This document shows, in pieces, positions 32,490-41,674 of a stretch of DNA of 64,000 nucleotides. The first letter of the stretch is position 1; the number at the start of each line of letters is the position of its first letter. Made by a program: the position numbers and the translations under genes. Source of the stretch: CBDESN01 sp965242495 (GTDB taxonomy: Bacteria > Pseudomonadota > Alphaproteobacteria > MPNO01); the NCBI GenBank assembly GCA_965242495.1, contig OZ251446.1, forward strand, positions 1,488,001-1,552,000, written 5' to 3'. A model generated the notes under the pieces. The model saw only the letters and a list, made by a program, of their open reading frames with translations. It made no database searches and was not told where the DNA came from.

Positions 32490-33857
32490 ATGGGGAAAGA
32501 GCTCGCAGATCGAGTACGCAAGATTCGGGACTCGCTGGCGAAAGGACTCGTAGAACGCGACGTAGCGGTACGACTCGCCTTGCTGGCGGCGTTGTCGGGG
32601 GAGCATCTTCTTCTGGTAGGCCCGCCGGGAACCGGCAAGAGCCTCGTCGCGCGCCGTCTCCGCCATGCCTTCAAGGATACGACCTACTTCGAGCGCCTGC
32701 TGACGAGGTTTTCCGTACCTGAAGAATTGTTCGGTCCGCTGTCGATCAAGGGGCTCGAGGAAGACCGTTACGAACGCCTGACCAAATCCTATTTGCCGAC
32801 TGCCTCCATCGCCTTTCTCGACGAGATTTTCAAGGCCAACAGCGCCATCCTCAACTCTCTGCTGACGTTGTTGAACGAACGCGAATTCGACAACGGAACC
32901 AAGCGCGAAAAGACGCCACTTGTCGCCGTGGTGGGTGCGAGCAACGAACTGCCCGAGGGAGAGGAACTCGACGCTCTATTCGATCGGTTCCTGCTACGGT
33001 TGCATGTTGGTCCCGTGTCGAAAGAATCGTTTCCAAAACTGCTGGAATTAAGAGGAGATATTGAGGCGAGCATCCCCGAAACGATCAAGCTGACCGGCGA
33101 CGAACGCGACGCAGTCCAGAAAGCCGCCCAGAGTGTGCAAATACCCGATGACGTGTCCGCATTGCTGTATGATCTTCGGGAGTGGTGCGCCGCCGAAGGG
33201 ATAGTTGTGTCGGATCGCCGCTGGCGCAAAGTATTGGGACTGTTGCAAACCTCGGCGCACACCAATGGACGCGATGCCGTGTCAATCTGGGATTGCTGGT
33301 TGCTACAACACTGTCTGTGTCGAAATGACGAAGACAGCGAGAAGATATACGACTGGTACGTCTCCCGAATTGGAGTGATAAAAGAAGACCCTTTGAATCT
33401 CATTCGAATCGTCAATTCGTTGGAGAGTCGTCTTGCAAGGGACAAAGAAGGAAAATCTCAGAAGCAAGATAAAGATGGCAAACCTTTGTTTATCTACAGA
33501 ATGGGTCAAACCACGACGGAGAAATCCGAAGTAGATCGCTATGGTAAAGAAGTAGAATTTCAACCCGCAATGGAGTCGACAAAACAGAAATCAGCATATG
33601 TACAGGGACAGCTCCGGAATTTGGAGGATCATCGTCGCGAGATAGATTCACATATATCTAAAATCAGCAAACAAATCAAGACCTGTAAGAACGACATCCA
33701 TGACCATCTTTGGATCACGGATGATTTCTCGGAAACTGCGGCTCAAGGACTCGATAAGGTGCTCTCAGATGCCGGGGATCTCCTCAATCGATTGAAGCGA
33801 GTGGGGGAAGGATTCGAATCGTTGCCGCGCGAAGAAGAGGAATCCGACGCGGTATGA
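32490..33857 (+). CDS. MoxR/RavA-type AAA+ ATPase
   Basis: A 455-residue AAA+ protein. Walker A GPPGTGKS is at residues 44-51, Walker B SIAFLDEIFKA near 108, sensor I in VVGASNELPEGEE and an arginine-finger-like LFDRFLLRLHV. The MoxR hallmark RFSVPEELFGPLSIKGLEEDRY is present, closest to the RavA branch. The C-terminal 140 residues are a charged, Lys-rich coiled coil (QLRNLEDHRREIDSHISKI) and are clearly AT-richer than the N-terminal part and the chromosome around, a sign of transfer. MoxR ATPases act as chaperones for complex assembly or metal insertion with VWA partners, one of which is encoded 31 bases downstream. Confidence 0.9.
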   Translation: MGKELADRVRKIRDSLAKGLVERDVAVRLALLAALSGEHLLLVGPPGTGKSLVARRLRHAFKDTTYFERLLTRFSVPEELFGPLSIKGLEEDRYERLTKSYLPTASIAFLDEIFKANSAILNSLLTLLNEREFDNGTKREKTPLVAVVGASNELPEGEELDALFDRFLLRLHVGPVSKESFPKLLELRGDIEASIPETIKLTGDERDAVQKAAQSVQIPDDVSALLYDLREWCAAEGIVVSDRRWRKVLGLLQTSAHTNGRDAVSIWDCWLLQHCLCRNDEDSEKIYDWYVSRIGVIKEDPLNLIRIVNSLESRLARDKEGKSQKQDKDGKPLFIYRMGQTTTEKSEVDRYGKEVEFQPAMESTKQKSAYVQGQLRNLEDHRREIDSHISKISKQIKTCKNDIHDHLWITDDFSETAAQGLDKVLSDAGDLLNRLKRVGEGFESLPREEEESDAV

Positions 33858-33888
33858 GCTCTTCGGACCTCCGGGAGAAACGCGGCGC

Positions 33889-35610
33889 ATGACGTTCGCC
33901 CCGGATGGCAAGGCGTCTCCACCGGACGGTGGATTCGACGCCGCTTCTCTGGAGCGGAGTTATGCTTTCCTCGACGAATGCCCCGAGCGGCTGCTCGACG
34001 ACGTCATTGCATCGCCCATCGGCAGCCTCCGCGAGCGGGTCCGCGGCGTGCGCGTCTGGCGGAATGCGCTTCTGGAAGGACGGCTTCCGCCCCGCGATAC
34101 ATGGCCTCCCGCGGAAATCGCCGACCCGGCGCGCCAAGCCTTGGAGCAATTGGGCATTGCCCGATTCTGTAAAGGCCAGCCCGAACTGGTGGACGACCTG
34201 CTCGAGGACCTCCTCGCCGCCTATTCCCGTAGGAACGACGATTTGCTTGCAGACATCGCGCGCCGGTTGCGCGAGTTGGAGGAGATCGAGCGCAAGCGGG
34301 AGGAGAAGATACTGCGCGAGCGGAAGGAATTGGAACCCAGACTCAAGTTGTTGAAGGAACAGTGGGGAGCGGAAACACGCTCCGCCCGCGGCGAGCGTCG
34401 ACGAAAGCCGATTGGACCGGACGAAAAAGCTCTCCAACGTCTGCGCGCGCAAGCCGAACGCAAAGTTCTCGCCCGTCCGCGCGACGCCGATCCGACCTTG
34501 ATCCGGACATGGGAAGAGCGTGTGCACCTCAAAGCTCTCCAACGTCTGCGCGCGCAAGCCGAACGCGAGGTTCTTGCCCGTCCGCGCGACGCCGATCCGA
34601 CCTTGATCCGGACATGGGAAGAGCATGTGCGCCTCTGGGCCGCGATCGCCGAAATATTCGACGACCTGGGAGAAATGCTGGGGCGGGGCTGGGATCTGAC
34701 GTTGGGCGTGCTCCACCGAACCGGATGGCGCGATGTTCTCCGGCTGCGGGAACTGGTCGAGCAGCTGCCCCAGCTCCGCGATATCGTCCGGTCGCTCGGT
34801 CGGCTGCACGATTCCGAGACGGCAGAGTCCGTCGCCGAACGTGTCTTCACCCCCATGCGGCGGCTGGAAGAGGAGCGGCTGGAAATCCGAACGCCCCTGG
34901 TCCCCGCGGATACGCGCGGCGTCGAGCGCAGCGGGTCCGTCGCCAGGATGCTGCCGGTCGAAGCCGCGATGCTCGGCCATCCCAAGCTGAAGCTGCTCTG
35001 GCACGCGCGCTGGGCGGAGCGGGCTCTGCTCACCTACCGGGTCGAAGGCGCCGACGTCGAGCGGACGCTTATTGAGCGCGAAGCGGCGGAAGAGACGGAG
35101 GCTCGCCGCCCGGCGCGGGAGCGGGGGCCGATTCTCGCGGTTGTCGACACGTCGGGTTCGATGCGCGGCCTCCCGGAACAGGTCGCGAAGGCGCTGATTC
35201 TGGAAGCCCTGCGCTCGGCGCACGCCGAGAAGCGCCGCTGCCGCCTCTATTCTTTCAGCGGCCCCGGCCAGGTCGTGGAGCACGAGCTCGATCTGTCTCC
35301 CGAGGGTATGGCGGGGCTCCTTGAGTTCCTCGGCCTGTCCTTCGGCGGAGGCAGCGACCCGGCAGAGGCGGCGGCCAGGGTCCTACGACAGATCCGAGAG
35401 CATGAATGGTCAAAGGCCGACGTGCTGTTCGTCAGCGACGGCGAATGGCCCGCCCCTTCCGGCCTGGTCTCGGACGTGCGGCAAGCCCGCGAGGCGGGGA
35501 TCCGGTTTCACGGCATCCAGATAGGAAACCGCGGACGAACGGGCCTGCATGAGATATGCGAGCCGGTCCACGTCTTCACGGATTGGCTGGATATGGTCGA
35601 TGGCGGATAG
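33889..35610 (+). CDS. VWA domain protein, partner of the MoxR ATPase (ViaA-like)
   Basis: A 573-residue protein. The long N-terminal region (1-390) is helical and charged. The C-terminal 180 residues form a von Willebrand A domain with an intact MIDAS site: DTSGS at 420-424 (VVDTSGSMRGLPEQ), the Thr/Ser region FGGGSDPAEA and the Asp in FVSDGEWP. This matches ViaA/CoxE-type partners of RavA-like ATPases. Residues 180-249 are two consecutive copies of a 35-residue unit, recently duplicated at DNA level. It ends shortly before the TRAP promoter. Confidence 0.88.
   Translation: MTFAPDGKASPPDGGFDAASLERSYAFLDECPERLLDDVIASPIGSLRERVRGVRVWRNALLEGRLPPRDTWPPAEIADPARQALEQLGIARFCKGQPELVDDLLEDLLAAYSRRNDDLLADIARRLRELEEIERKREEKILRERKELEPRLKLLKEQWGAETRSARGERRRKPIGPDEKALQRLRAQAERKVLARPRDADPTLIRTWEERVHLKALQRLRAQAEREVLARPRDADPTLIRTWEEHVRLWAAIAEIFDDLGEMLGRGWDLTLGVLHRTGWRDVLRLRELVEQLPQLRDIVRSLGRLHDSETAESVAERVFTPMRRLEEERLEIRTPLVPADTRGVERSGSVARMLPVEAAMLGHPKLKLLWHARWAERALLTYRVEGADVERTLIEREAAEETEARRPARERGPILAVVDTSGSMRGLPEQVAKALILEALRSAHAEKRRCRLYSFSGPGQVVEHELDLSPEGMAGLLEFLGLSFGGGSDPAEAAARVLRQIREHEWSKADVLFVSDGEWPAPSGLVSDVRQAREAGIRFHGIQIGNRGRTGLHEICEPVHVFTDWLDMVDGG
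34426..34635 (+). repeat. 105-bp tandem duplication inside the VWA gene
   Basis: Two adjacent 105-base units encode KALQRLRAQAER followed by VLARPRDADPTLIRTWEE, each 35 residues, differing at only three amino acids. The frame is kept. The high DNA identity marks a recent duplication that lengthens the helical stalk. Confidence 0.9.
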
Positions 35611-35688
35611 CCCGCCGCTCGCCCGAACGCATACTTGACGAGACGATCCTGGGGAGCGGCGGGCGCGCTGCCCGAGCGTGGAGCAGGG

Positions 35689-35717
35689 TGGACAGGGCGA
35701 GAAACGTGAGCTACGAT
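35689..35717 (+). promoter_or_regulatory. promoter of TRAP operon 1
   Basis: TGGACA (35689-35694), 17 bases, TACGAT (35712-35717), about 33 bases before the dctP start. The -10 is identical to that at 4003-4008. Confidence 0.5.
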
Positions 35718-35750
35718 CCCGCCAAGCGACGAAACAGGGAGGATCGGATC

Positions 35751-36764
35751 ATGACCGTTCGGACGAGCGCCATCGCCGCCGCCGCCATCGCGGCTCTCGC
35801 GCCGCTTTCGGCTTCGGCCCAGGACTCGTACACGCTCAAGTTCCTGACCGCATGGGACGACCGCTACGAGGGGACGAAGTTCATCGCCTACCGCTACGCC
35901 GAGATGGTGAAGAAGGCGGCCGGCGACCGGATCAAGTTCCATTTCAGCGGCCCCGAAGTGGTGAAGTTCAAGCAACAGCTCCAGCCCACCGCGTCGGGCG
36001 TGTTCGATCTGAACCTCAGCGTGGCGCCCTATTTCTTCGGCACCACCGGCCTGCAAATGGCCTATTACGCGCTGCCGCCGGACTCCGAGATGTGGCGCAA
36101 GGAAGGCTACTGGCGGGACAGCGACGAGGAGTTCAACCGCTTCAACCTCACCCTCCTGGCGCACACGCTGGGCGGGTCGGGCTCGGACATCTTCCACATC
36201 CTGCTCAAGGAGCCGGTGGACAAGACCAAGCTGAAGCCGCTGGAGGGACGGAAGGTCAGGGCCAACGTCTTCTACAAGCCGGTGGTCGAGCCGCTGGGCG
36301 GGTCGATCGTGACGCTGAGCGGGGCGGAGATCTATTCGGCCCTGCAGAAGGGCGTCGTCGAGGGCGCGGCCTGGCCGGTGCTCGGCGCGGTCAACTTCAA
36401 GTGGTACGAGGTCACCAAATACATGACCCGGCCCCGCTTCGGGTCGTCGCCCTACATCATCTTCATGAACACCGACCGGTTCAAGAAACTCTCCCAGGCG
36501 GATCGCGAACTGCTGCTCAAGATCGGGCGCGACCTCGAGCGCGAGACGCCCAAGATCTTCGACGACGCGACGGAGAAGGAGATCGCGACGCTCAAATCCT
36601 TCGGCGTCCAGGAAACCTATCTGCACCCCGAGGCCGCGAAGACGATCACGGTCGGGCATCAGAAGGGGATCTGGAAGCTGGCGCTGAGCCAGAAGGCCTC
36701 GAAGGAGCGCACGATGAAGCTCTACGAGAAGGCCTTCGCCAACGGGCACGCGCCGAAGCTCTAG
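35751..36764 (+). CDS. dctP: TRAP transporter substrate-binding protein, DctP family (set 1)
   Basis: A 337-residue periplasmic solute-binding protein. A Sec signal peptide (residues 1-24, IAAAAIAALAPLSASAQ) is followed by YTLKFLTAWDDRYEGTKFIA. The family's ligand Arg lies in LEGRKVRANVFYKPVVEPLGG and the pattern GAEIYSALQKGVVEGAAWP is typical. It captures an organic acid or similar anion for the QM membrane complex encoded next. AGGGAGG precedes the ATG. The ligand is unknown. Confidence 0.93.
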   Translation: MTVRTSAIAAAAIAALAPLSASAQDSYTLKFLTAWDDRYEGTKFIAYRYAEMVKKAAGDRIKFHFSGPEVVKFKQQLQPTASGVFDLNLSVAPYFFGTTGLQMAYYALPPDSEMWRKEGYWRDSDEEFNRFNLTLLAHTLGGSGSDIFHILLKEPVDKTKLKPLEGRKVRANVFYKPVVEPLGGSIVTLSGAEIYSALQKGVVEGAAWPVLGAVNFKWYEVTKYMTRPRFGSSPYIIFMNTDRFKKLSQADRELLLKIGRDLERETPKIFDDATEKEIATLKSFGVQETYLHPEAAKTITVGHQKGIWKLALSQKASKERTMKLYEKAFANGHAPKL

Positions 36765-36797
36765 CCCGCACGCCTCGCCCGGTCCACGGCCTGCGCG

Positions 36798-36815
36798 ACG
36801 CCCGCCCGCGGGCGT
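36798..36815 (+). promoter_or_regulatory. intercistronic hairpin dctP-dctQ
   Basis: ACGCCCGC (36798-36805) and GCGGGCGT (36808-36815) form a perfect stem between dctP and dctQ. Such hairpins often protect the upstream binding-protein message, giving more P than QM. Confidence 0.4.
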
Positions 36816-36841
36816 GACGCATCGAGGGCCGCGTCCCGACG

Positions 36842-37378
36842 ATGAAACCGGTCGCCGCACTGTGCCGTCTTCACGACGCCATCGCGGATCTCGGCTACGT
36901 CGTCGGGTCGGTGGGCTTGGCGACGATGGCGTCCCTCTACTGCTACGAGGTCCTGACCCGTTACTTCCTCGACGTGGCCACCGATTGGGCGAACGACACC
37001 TTCTCGAACGTGCTTTGCGTGACGATCTTCTCGGTGGTTCCGCACGCGACCCGGCGGGGCGCCCATATCGCGATCAGCCTGCTGATCGAACTCTATCCGC
37101 GCACCGCGCCGGCGCTGCGGATATTCACCGGCGTCTTCGGCTTCGCGATGTGCTGCTTCGCCGCGTGGATGGGCTATTCGGAGAACGTGCGCCAGATCAC
37201 GATGGGAATCGTGACCCCGGACAACCATCCGATTCCCCAGTGGTGGATGACGATCTGGATCACCTTCGGCTTCTTCGGCGCGGCGTTCTATTTCCTGCGC
37301 GGCCTGTTCGACCACCCGGCGGTGGCGCCGGTCTCCTGGGTCGCGCCCAAGGCGCCTGAAGTGGCGGCGATCGAATGA
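36842..37378 (+). CDS. dctQ: TRAP transporter small permease (set 1)
   Basis: A 178-residue protein with four hydrophobic helices, the DctQ fold. The run CYEVLTRYFLDVATDWANDT and the later WITFGFFGAAFYFLRGLF are conserved with its copy at 39815. It forms the membrane complex with DctM. Its stop overlaps the dctM start (ATGA at 37375-37378). Confidence 0.92.
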   Translation: MKPVAALCRLHDAIADLGYVVGSVGLATMASLYCYEVLTRYFLDVATDWANDTFSNVLCVTIFSVVPHATRRGAHIAISLLIELYPRTAPALRIFTGVFGFAMCCFAAWMGYSENVRQITMGIVTPDNHPIPQWWMTIWITFGFFGAAFYFLRGLFDHPAVAPVSWVAPKAPEVAAIE

Positions 37379-38691
37379 TCGAGACCGAGTGGTGGATCAC
37401 GCTGACGGCCGGGCTGGCCATCCTGGTCGCCCTGTTCGTGACCGGCGCGCCGATCTTCCTGGCCTTCCTGATCATCATCATCGCGGGCGTGGTGTTCGCG
37501 TTCGGCGACGCGGCCTTCAGCATGGTCGTCAACAGCATGTTCGAGACCGGGACCACGGCCGCCCTCGGCACGGTGCCGCTATTCATCCTGCTGGGCGAGG
37601 TGCTGTTCCGCTCGGGCTGCATGGAGGTGCTGCTCGATTCGATCGACAAGCTGGTGGGCCGCGTGCGCGGTCGGCAATACGTGCTGTCGGTCTCGCTGTC
37701 GACCGTGCTGGGCGCGCTCTCGGGGTCGGGCATCGCGGTCGCCGCCATGCTCGGCCGCTCGCTGCTGCCGATGATGCGCGCGCGCCGCTACGACACCAAG
37801 CTGTCGATCGGGACGATCCTCGCCGGGGCCTGCCTCGCGCCGATCATCCCGCCCAGCATCCTGGCGATCATCGTGGGCACCCTGGCCGACGTGTCGATCG
37901 CCTCGCTGCTGATCGCGGGCGTCCTGCCGGGGCTGATGCTGGCCGGCCTGTTCCTGAGCGCCTGCATGATCAAGATCCGCATCGACCCCTCGCTCGCGCC
38001 GGCGAACGAGGGCGGCGCATCGGTGAACTGGGTCGGCAAGCTCAAGGCGCTGGCCGGTATGCTGCCGTTCAGCATCATCATCTTCATGGTGATGGGGCTG
38101 ATCATGCTGGGGATCGCCACGCCGTCCGAATCCGCGGCGACCGGCGTGTTGGGCGCGGTCCTGACCGCGGCCTATTACCGGAAGCTCTCCGTCCGCATGT
38201 TGTGTCAGGCGGTGGGCGAGGCCGCGGTGCTGGCGGGCGTGATCCTGCTGATCCTCGCCAGCGCGGTGATGTTCACGCAGCTCCTGGCGTTCACCGGCGC
38301 CACGCGGGCGCTGACCCAGATCGTCACGTCGATGGACGTCTCGCCGGCGCTGATGTTCTTCCTGATGATGCTGCTCCCCTTCATCCTGTGCATGTTCATC
38401 GACCAGCTCGGGCTGATGCTGGTGATCATCCCGATCTACCTGCCGATCATCAAGGCGATGGAGTTCGATCCGGTCTGGTTCTGGCTGCTGTTCCTGTTGA
38501 ACATCACGCTGGGCGCGATCACGCCGCCCTTCGGCTACGTCATGTTCGCGGTCAAGGGCGCGGCGCCCGACGTGCCGATGAGCGAGATCTTCAACGCTTC
38601 CTGGCTGTTCGTCGTCCTGACGCTGTTCGGCATGGTGCTGATGGCGGTCTTTCCCGGCATCGTCACCTTCCTGCCCAACGCCATCCAGTAG
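37375..38691 (+). CDS. dctM: TRAP transporter large permease (set 1)
   Basis: A 438-residue, 12-helix DctM protein that moves the ligand with a sodium ion. Recognisable blocks are GLAILVALFVTGAPIFLAFL, FRSGCMEVLLDSIDKLVG, GSGIAVAAMLGRSLLPMM and ACLAPIIPPSILAIIVG. Translation is coupled to dctQ. Strongly similar to the second dctM at 40354. Confidence 0.95.
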   Translation: MIETEWWITLTAGLAILVALFVTGAPIFLAFLIIIIAGVVFAFGDAAFSMVVNSMFETGTTAALGTVPLFILLGEVLFRSGCMEVLLDSIDKLVGRVRGRQYVLSVSLSTVLGALSGSGIAVAAMLGRSLLPMMRARRYDTKLSIGTILAGACLAPIIPPSILAIIVGTLADVSIASLLIAGVLPGLMLAGLFLSACMIKIRIDPSLAPANEGGASVNWVGKLKALAGMLPFSIIIFMVMGLIMLGIATPSESAATGVLGAVLTAAYYRKLSVRMLCQAVGEAAVLAGVILLILASAVMFTQLLAFTGATRALTQIVTSMDVSPALMFFLMMLLPFILCMFIDQLGLMLVIIPIYLPIIKAMEFDPVWFWLLFLLNITLGAITPPFGYVMFAVKGAAPDVPMSEIFNASWLFVVLTLFGMVLMAVFPGIVTFLPNAIQ

Positions 38692-38716
38692 CGCGCCGCC
38701 GCTCGCCAATTCGTTG

Positions 38717-38746
38717 TTGACCGGCGTTCGGCGACCTCACTACGCT
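38717..38746 (+). promoter_or_regulatory. promoter of TRAP operon 2
   Basis: TTGACC (38717-38722), 18 bases, TACGCT (38741-38746), about 34 bases before the second dctP. It suggests the two TRAP sets can be expressed separately. Confidence 0.4.
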
Positions 38747-38779
38747 TCGGGAAAAAGCATCCCGGAGGGAGGTCGAACC

Positions 38780-39775
38780 GTGAGACGACTCCATACCGCC
38801 GCGCTCGCCGCGGCGCTCATCGCCCTGGCGCCGTCGGCGTCGGCCGCCGAGGCCAAGCTCAAATTCCTGCTCGCCTGGGACGATCGCCACTCGGCCACGC
38901 CGATCGTCGGCTACGCCTACGCCAAGAACATCGAGGCCGCGTCCAGGGGCGAGATCGAATTTTCGTATAGCGGCCCCGAGGTCGTCCGGTCGCGCCAGCA
39001 GTTCCAGCCGACGTCGCGCGGCGTCTTCGACCTCAACCTGAGCACGCCGGTCTACTATATGGGAACGACGGCGGTGCTGTTCGCCTTCTACGCCCTGCCG
39101 CCGGAGCCTGAGAAGATCCGCGCCAGCGGGCTGTGGGACTTCGCCGACAAGGATTTGGAGCGGTTCGGCCAGAAGCTGGTGGCGGTCCCCGGCGGCGGCG
39201 CCAAATGCGACCAGTTCCAGATCCTGATGAAGCGGCCCTTCGACCCCAAGAACGAACTCAAGGGGGTGAAACTGCGGGCGAACGCCTTCTACAAGCAGAT
39301 CGTCGAGCCGATGGGCGGGGCGATGGTCAACCTCGACGCGCCGGAAGTCTACGCCGCCCTGCAACGCGGCGTCGTCGACGGCGTCGCCTGGCCGAAGATC
39401 GGGATGATCAACTTCAAGTGGCACGAGGTGGCGAAATTCATGCTGCGCCCCGCCTTCGGCTGCTCGGTCTACTCGCTGGCGATGAATCTCGACCGCTTCC
39501 GCAAGCTGAGCAAGGCGCATCGGGAAGTGATCCTCGACGAAGGCCGCAAGCTCGAACGCTCGGCGCTGGTCGCCTTCGACGCCAAGTCGGCGGAGGAGGT
39601 CGCGGTGCTGGTCGAGAACGGCGTCAAGGAGACCCATATCGACCCGGCGCGGTTCGACGCCCTCATCCGGGCGCGCAACAGGGGGCTGTGGGACCTCGCC
39701 GCCAGCTTCAAGGGCTCGACCGACCAAGTGAACGCGGCGCGCGCCATCGCCCGCGCGCACGGGCTGGCCGAATAG
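38780..39775 (+). CDS. dctP: TRAP transporter substrate-binding protein, DctP family (set 2)
   Basis: A 331-residue paralogue of the set 1 binding protein. GTG 38780 follows GGAGGGAGG and opens a signal peptide (residues 1-22, AALIALAPSASAAE). The domain aligns along its length with the first (KFLLAWDDRHSATPIVGYAY; LKGVKLRANAFYKQIVEPMG; ALQRGVVDGVAWPKIG), but differs around the pocket (for example VPGGGAKCDQFQILMK versus a Ser/His-rich stretch), so the ligand is probably related but not identical. Confidence 0.92.
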   Translation: MRRLHTAALAAALIALAPSASAAEAKLKFLLAWDDRHSATPIVGYAYAKNIEAASRGEIEFSYSGPEVVRSRQQFQPTSRGVFDLNLSTPVYYMGTTAVLFAFYALPPEPEKIRASGLWDFADKDLERFGQKLVAVPGGGAKCDQFQILMKRPFDPKNELKGVKLRANAFYKQIVEPMGGAMVNLDAPEVYAALQRGVVDGVAWPKIGMINFKWHEVAKFMLRPAFGCSVYSLAMNLDRFRKLSKAHREVILDEGRKLERSALVAFDAKSAEEVAVLVENGVKETHIDPARFDALIRARNRGLWDLAASFKGSTDQVNAARAIARAHGLAE

Positions 39776-39814
39776 CGCCGGACGCTGCCGACCGGGCGAC
39801 CGGCGGCCGCCCCG

Positions 39815-40354
39815 ATGACGCGCCCGGTCGCCGCGCTGTGCCGGCTGCACGACGCGCTGAGCGATGCGGGCTACGTCGCCGGGACGGCGGCGCTCGGCGC
39901 GATGACGGCGATCTACTGCTATGAGGTCCTGACCCGCTACTTCCTCGATCTGGCCACCGACTGGGCCAACGACACCTTCGCCAACGTGCTCTGCATCGCC
40001 ATCTTCTCGATGGTCCCGCACGCGACGCGGCGGGCGCAGCACGTCTCGATCACGCTGGTGATCGAGATCGCCCCGCGGCTGCGCCCGGCGCTCAAGGCGT
40101 TCTCCTGCGTCTTCGGCTTCGTCATGTGCGCGTTCGCCGCCTGGATGTCCTACGAGGAGAACGTGCGCCAGATCGTCCAGGAGATCGTCACCGAGCAGAA
40201 CCATCCGATCCCCAAATGGTGGATGTCGGTCTGGATCACCTTCGGCTTCCTGGGCGCGGCCTTCTATTTCCTGCGCGCCCTGTTCGATCGCGAGTGGACG
40301 CGGCCGGTATCCTGGATCACCCCCGGCGCGCGGCGGGCCGACGGCGCCGGGTGA
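39815..40354 (+). CDS. dctQ: TRAP transporter small permease (set 2)
   Basis: A 179-residue four-helix protein, very close to the first DctQ (CYEVLTRYFLDLATDWANDT; WWMSVWITFGFLGAAFYFLR). It lies 39 bases after dctP and touches the dctM start through TGATG. Confidence 0.92.
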   Translation: MTRPVAALCRLHDALSDAGYVAGTAALGAMTAIYCYEVLTRYFLDLATDWANDTFANVLCIAIFSMVPHATRRAQHVSITLVIEIAPRLRPALKAFSCVFGFVMCAFAAWMSYEENVRQIVQEIVTEQNHPIPKWWMSVWITFGFLGAAFYFLRALFDREWTRPVSWITPGARRADGAG

Positions 40355-41661
40355 TGGAGTGGTGGGCCATCCTCGCGGCCGGGCTGGCGCTGCTGGTCGC
40401 CCTGTTCCTGACCACGGCGCCGATCTTCCTCGCCTTCCTCATCATCATCGTCTCGGGCGTGCTGTTGACGCTGGGCGACGCCGCCTTCGGCATGGTGGTC
40501 AACAGCATGTACCAGACCGCCACGACCGCGTCGCTCGGCACCGTGCCGCTGTTCATCCTGCTGGGCGAGATCCTGTTCCGGTCGGGCACCATGGAGGTGC
40601 TGCTCGATTCGATCGACCGGCTGGTCGGCCGCATGCGCGGCCGGCAATACATCCTCTCGATCTCGCTCTCGACCATCCTGGGGGCGCTGTCGGGTTCCGG
40701 CATCGCGGTCGCGGCGATGCTCGGGCGGTCGCTGCTGCCGATGATGCGCGCGCGCGGCTACGACTCCCAGCTGTCGGTCGGCGCCATCCTCGCCGGCGCC
40801 TGCCTCGCCCCGATCATCCCGCCGAGCATCCTGGCGATCATCGTGGGCACCCTGGCCGACGTCTCGATCGCGGCGCTTCTGATCGCCGGCATCCTGCCCG
40901 GCCTGCTGCTGGCCGGGCTCTATATGGGCGCCTGCGTCGTCCGCGTCCGCATGGACCCGTCGTTGGCTCCGGTCGAGACCGACGTGGCCGCGGTCGACCG
41001 GTGGGGCAAGATCGCCGCCGTCGCGCGGATGCTGCCGTTCACGATCATCATCTTCATGGTGATGGGGCTGATCATGCTGGGCGTGGCCACCCCGTCGGAG
41101 TCCGCGGCGACGGGCGTGCTCGGCGCGCTGCTGACCGCCGCCTATTACCGGCGGCTGAGCTGGCGGATGCTCTACGAGGCGGTCGGCGAGGCGGCGCTGC
41201 TCGCCGCGATCATCCTGCTGATCTTCTGCAGCGCGGTGATGTTCACCCAGCTGCTGTCGTTCACCGGGGCTACGCGGGCGCTCACCGAGGCGGTGACCTC
41301 GCTCGACGTATCGCCCTGGCTGATGTTCTTCCTGATGATGCTGCTGCCGTTCGTCCTCTGCATGTTCATCGATCAGCTGGGGTTGATGCTGGTGCTGATC
41401 CCGATCTACCTGCCGATCATCAAGGTGTTCCAGTTCGACCCGGTATGGTTCTGGCTGATCTTCCTGATCAACCTGACGCTGGGCGCGATCACGCCCCCCT
41501 TCGGCTACATCATGTTCGCGCTCAAGGGCGCGGCGCAGGACATCCCCATGCGCGAGATCTTCAACGCCTCCTGGCTGTTCGTGGCCCTCACCCTGGCCGG
41601 GATGGCGCTGATGGCCGCCTTCCCAGGCATCGTCACCTTCCTGCCCGGCGCCATCCAGTGA
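40354..41661 (+). CDS. dctM: TRAP transporter large permease (set 2)
   Basis: A 435-residue DctM, highly similar over its whole length to the protein at 37375 (ACLAPIIPPSILAIIVG and LLPFVLCMFIDQLGLML shared). GTG 40351 is an alternative start overlapping the dctQ stop. The pair of near-identical QM modules with more diverged binding proteins indicates duplication of a whole operon. Confidence 0.94.
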   Translation: MEWWAILAAGLALLVALFLTTAPIFLAFLIIIVSGVLLTLGDAAFGMVVNSMYQTATTASLGTVPLFILLGEILFRSGTMEVLLDSIDRLVGRMRGRQYILSISLSTILGALSGSGIAVAAMLGRSLLPMMRARGYDSQLSVGAILAGACLAPIIPPSILAIIVGTLADVSIAALLIAGILPGLLLAGLYMGACVVRVRMDPSLAPVETDVAAVDRWGKIAAVARMLPFTIIIFMVMGLIMLGVATPSESAATGVLGALLTAAYYRRLSWRMLYEAVGEAALLAAIILLIFCSAVMFTQLLSFTGATRALTEAVTSLDVSPWLMFFLMMLLPFVLCMFIDQLGLMLVLIPIYLPIIKVFQFDPVWFWLIFLINLTLGAITPPFGYIMFALKGAAQDIPMREIFNASWLFVALTLAGMALMAAFPGIVTFLPGAIQ

Positions 41662-41674
41662 CGCCGGCGCCCTC

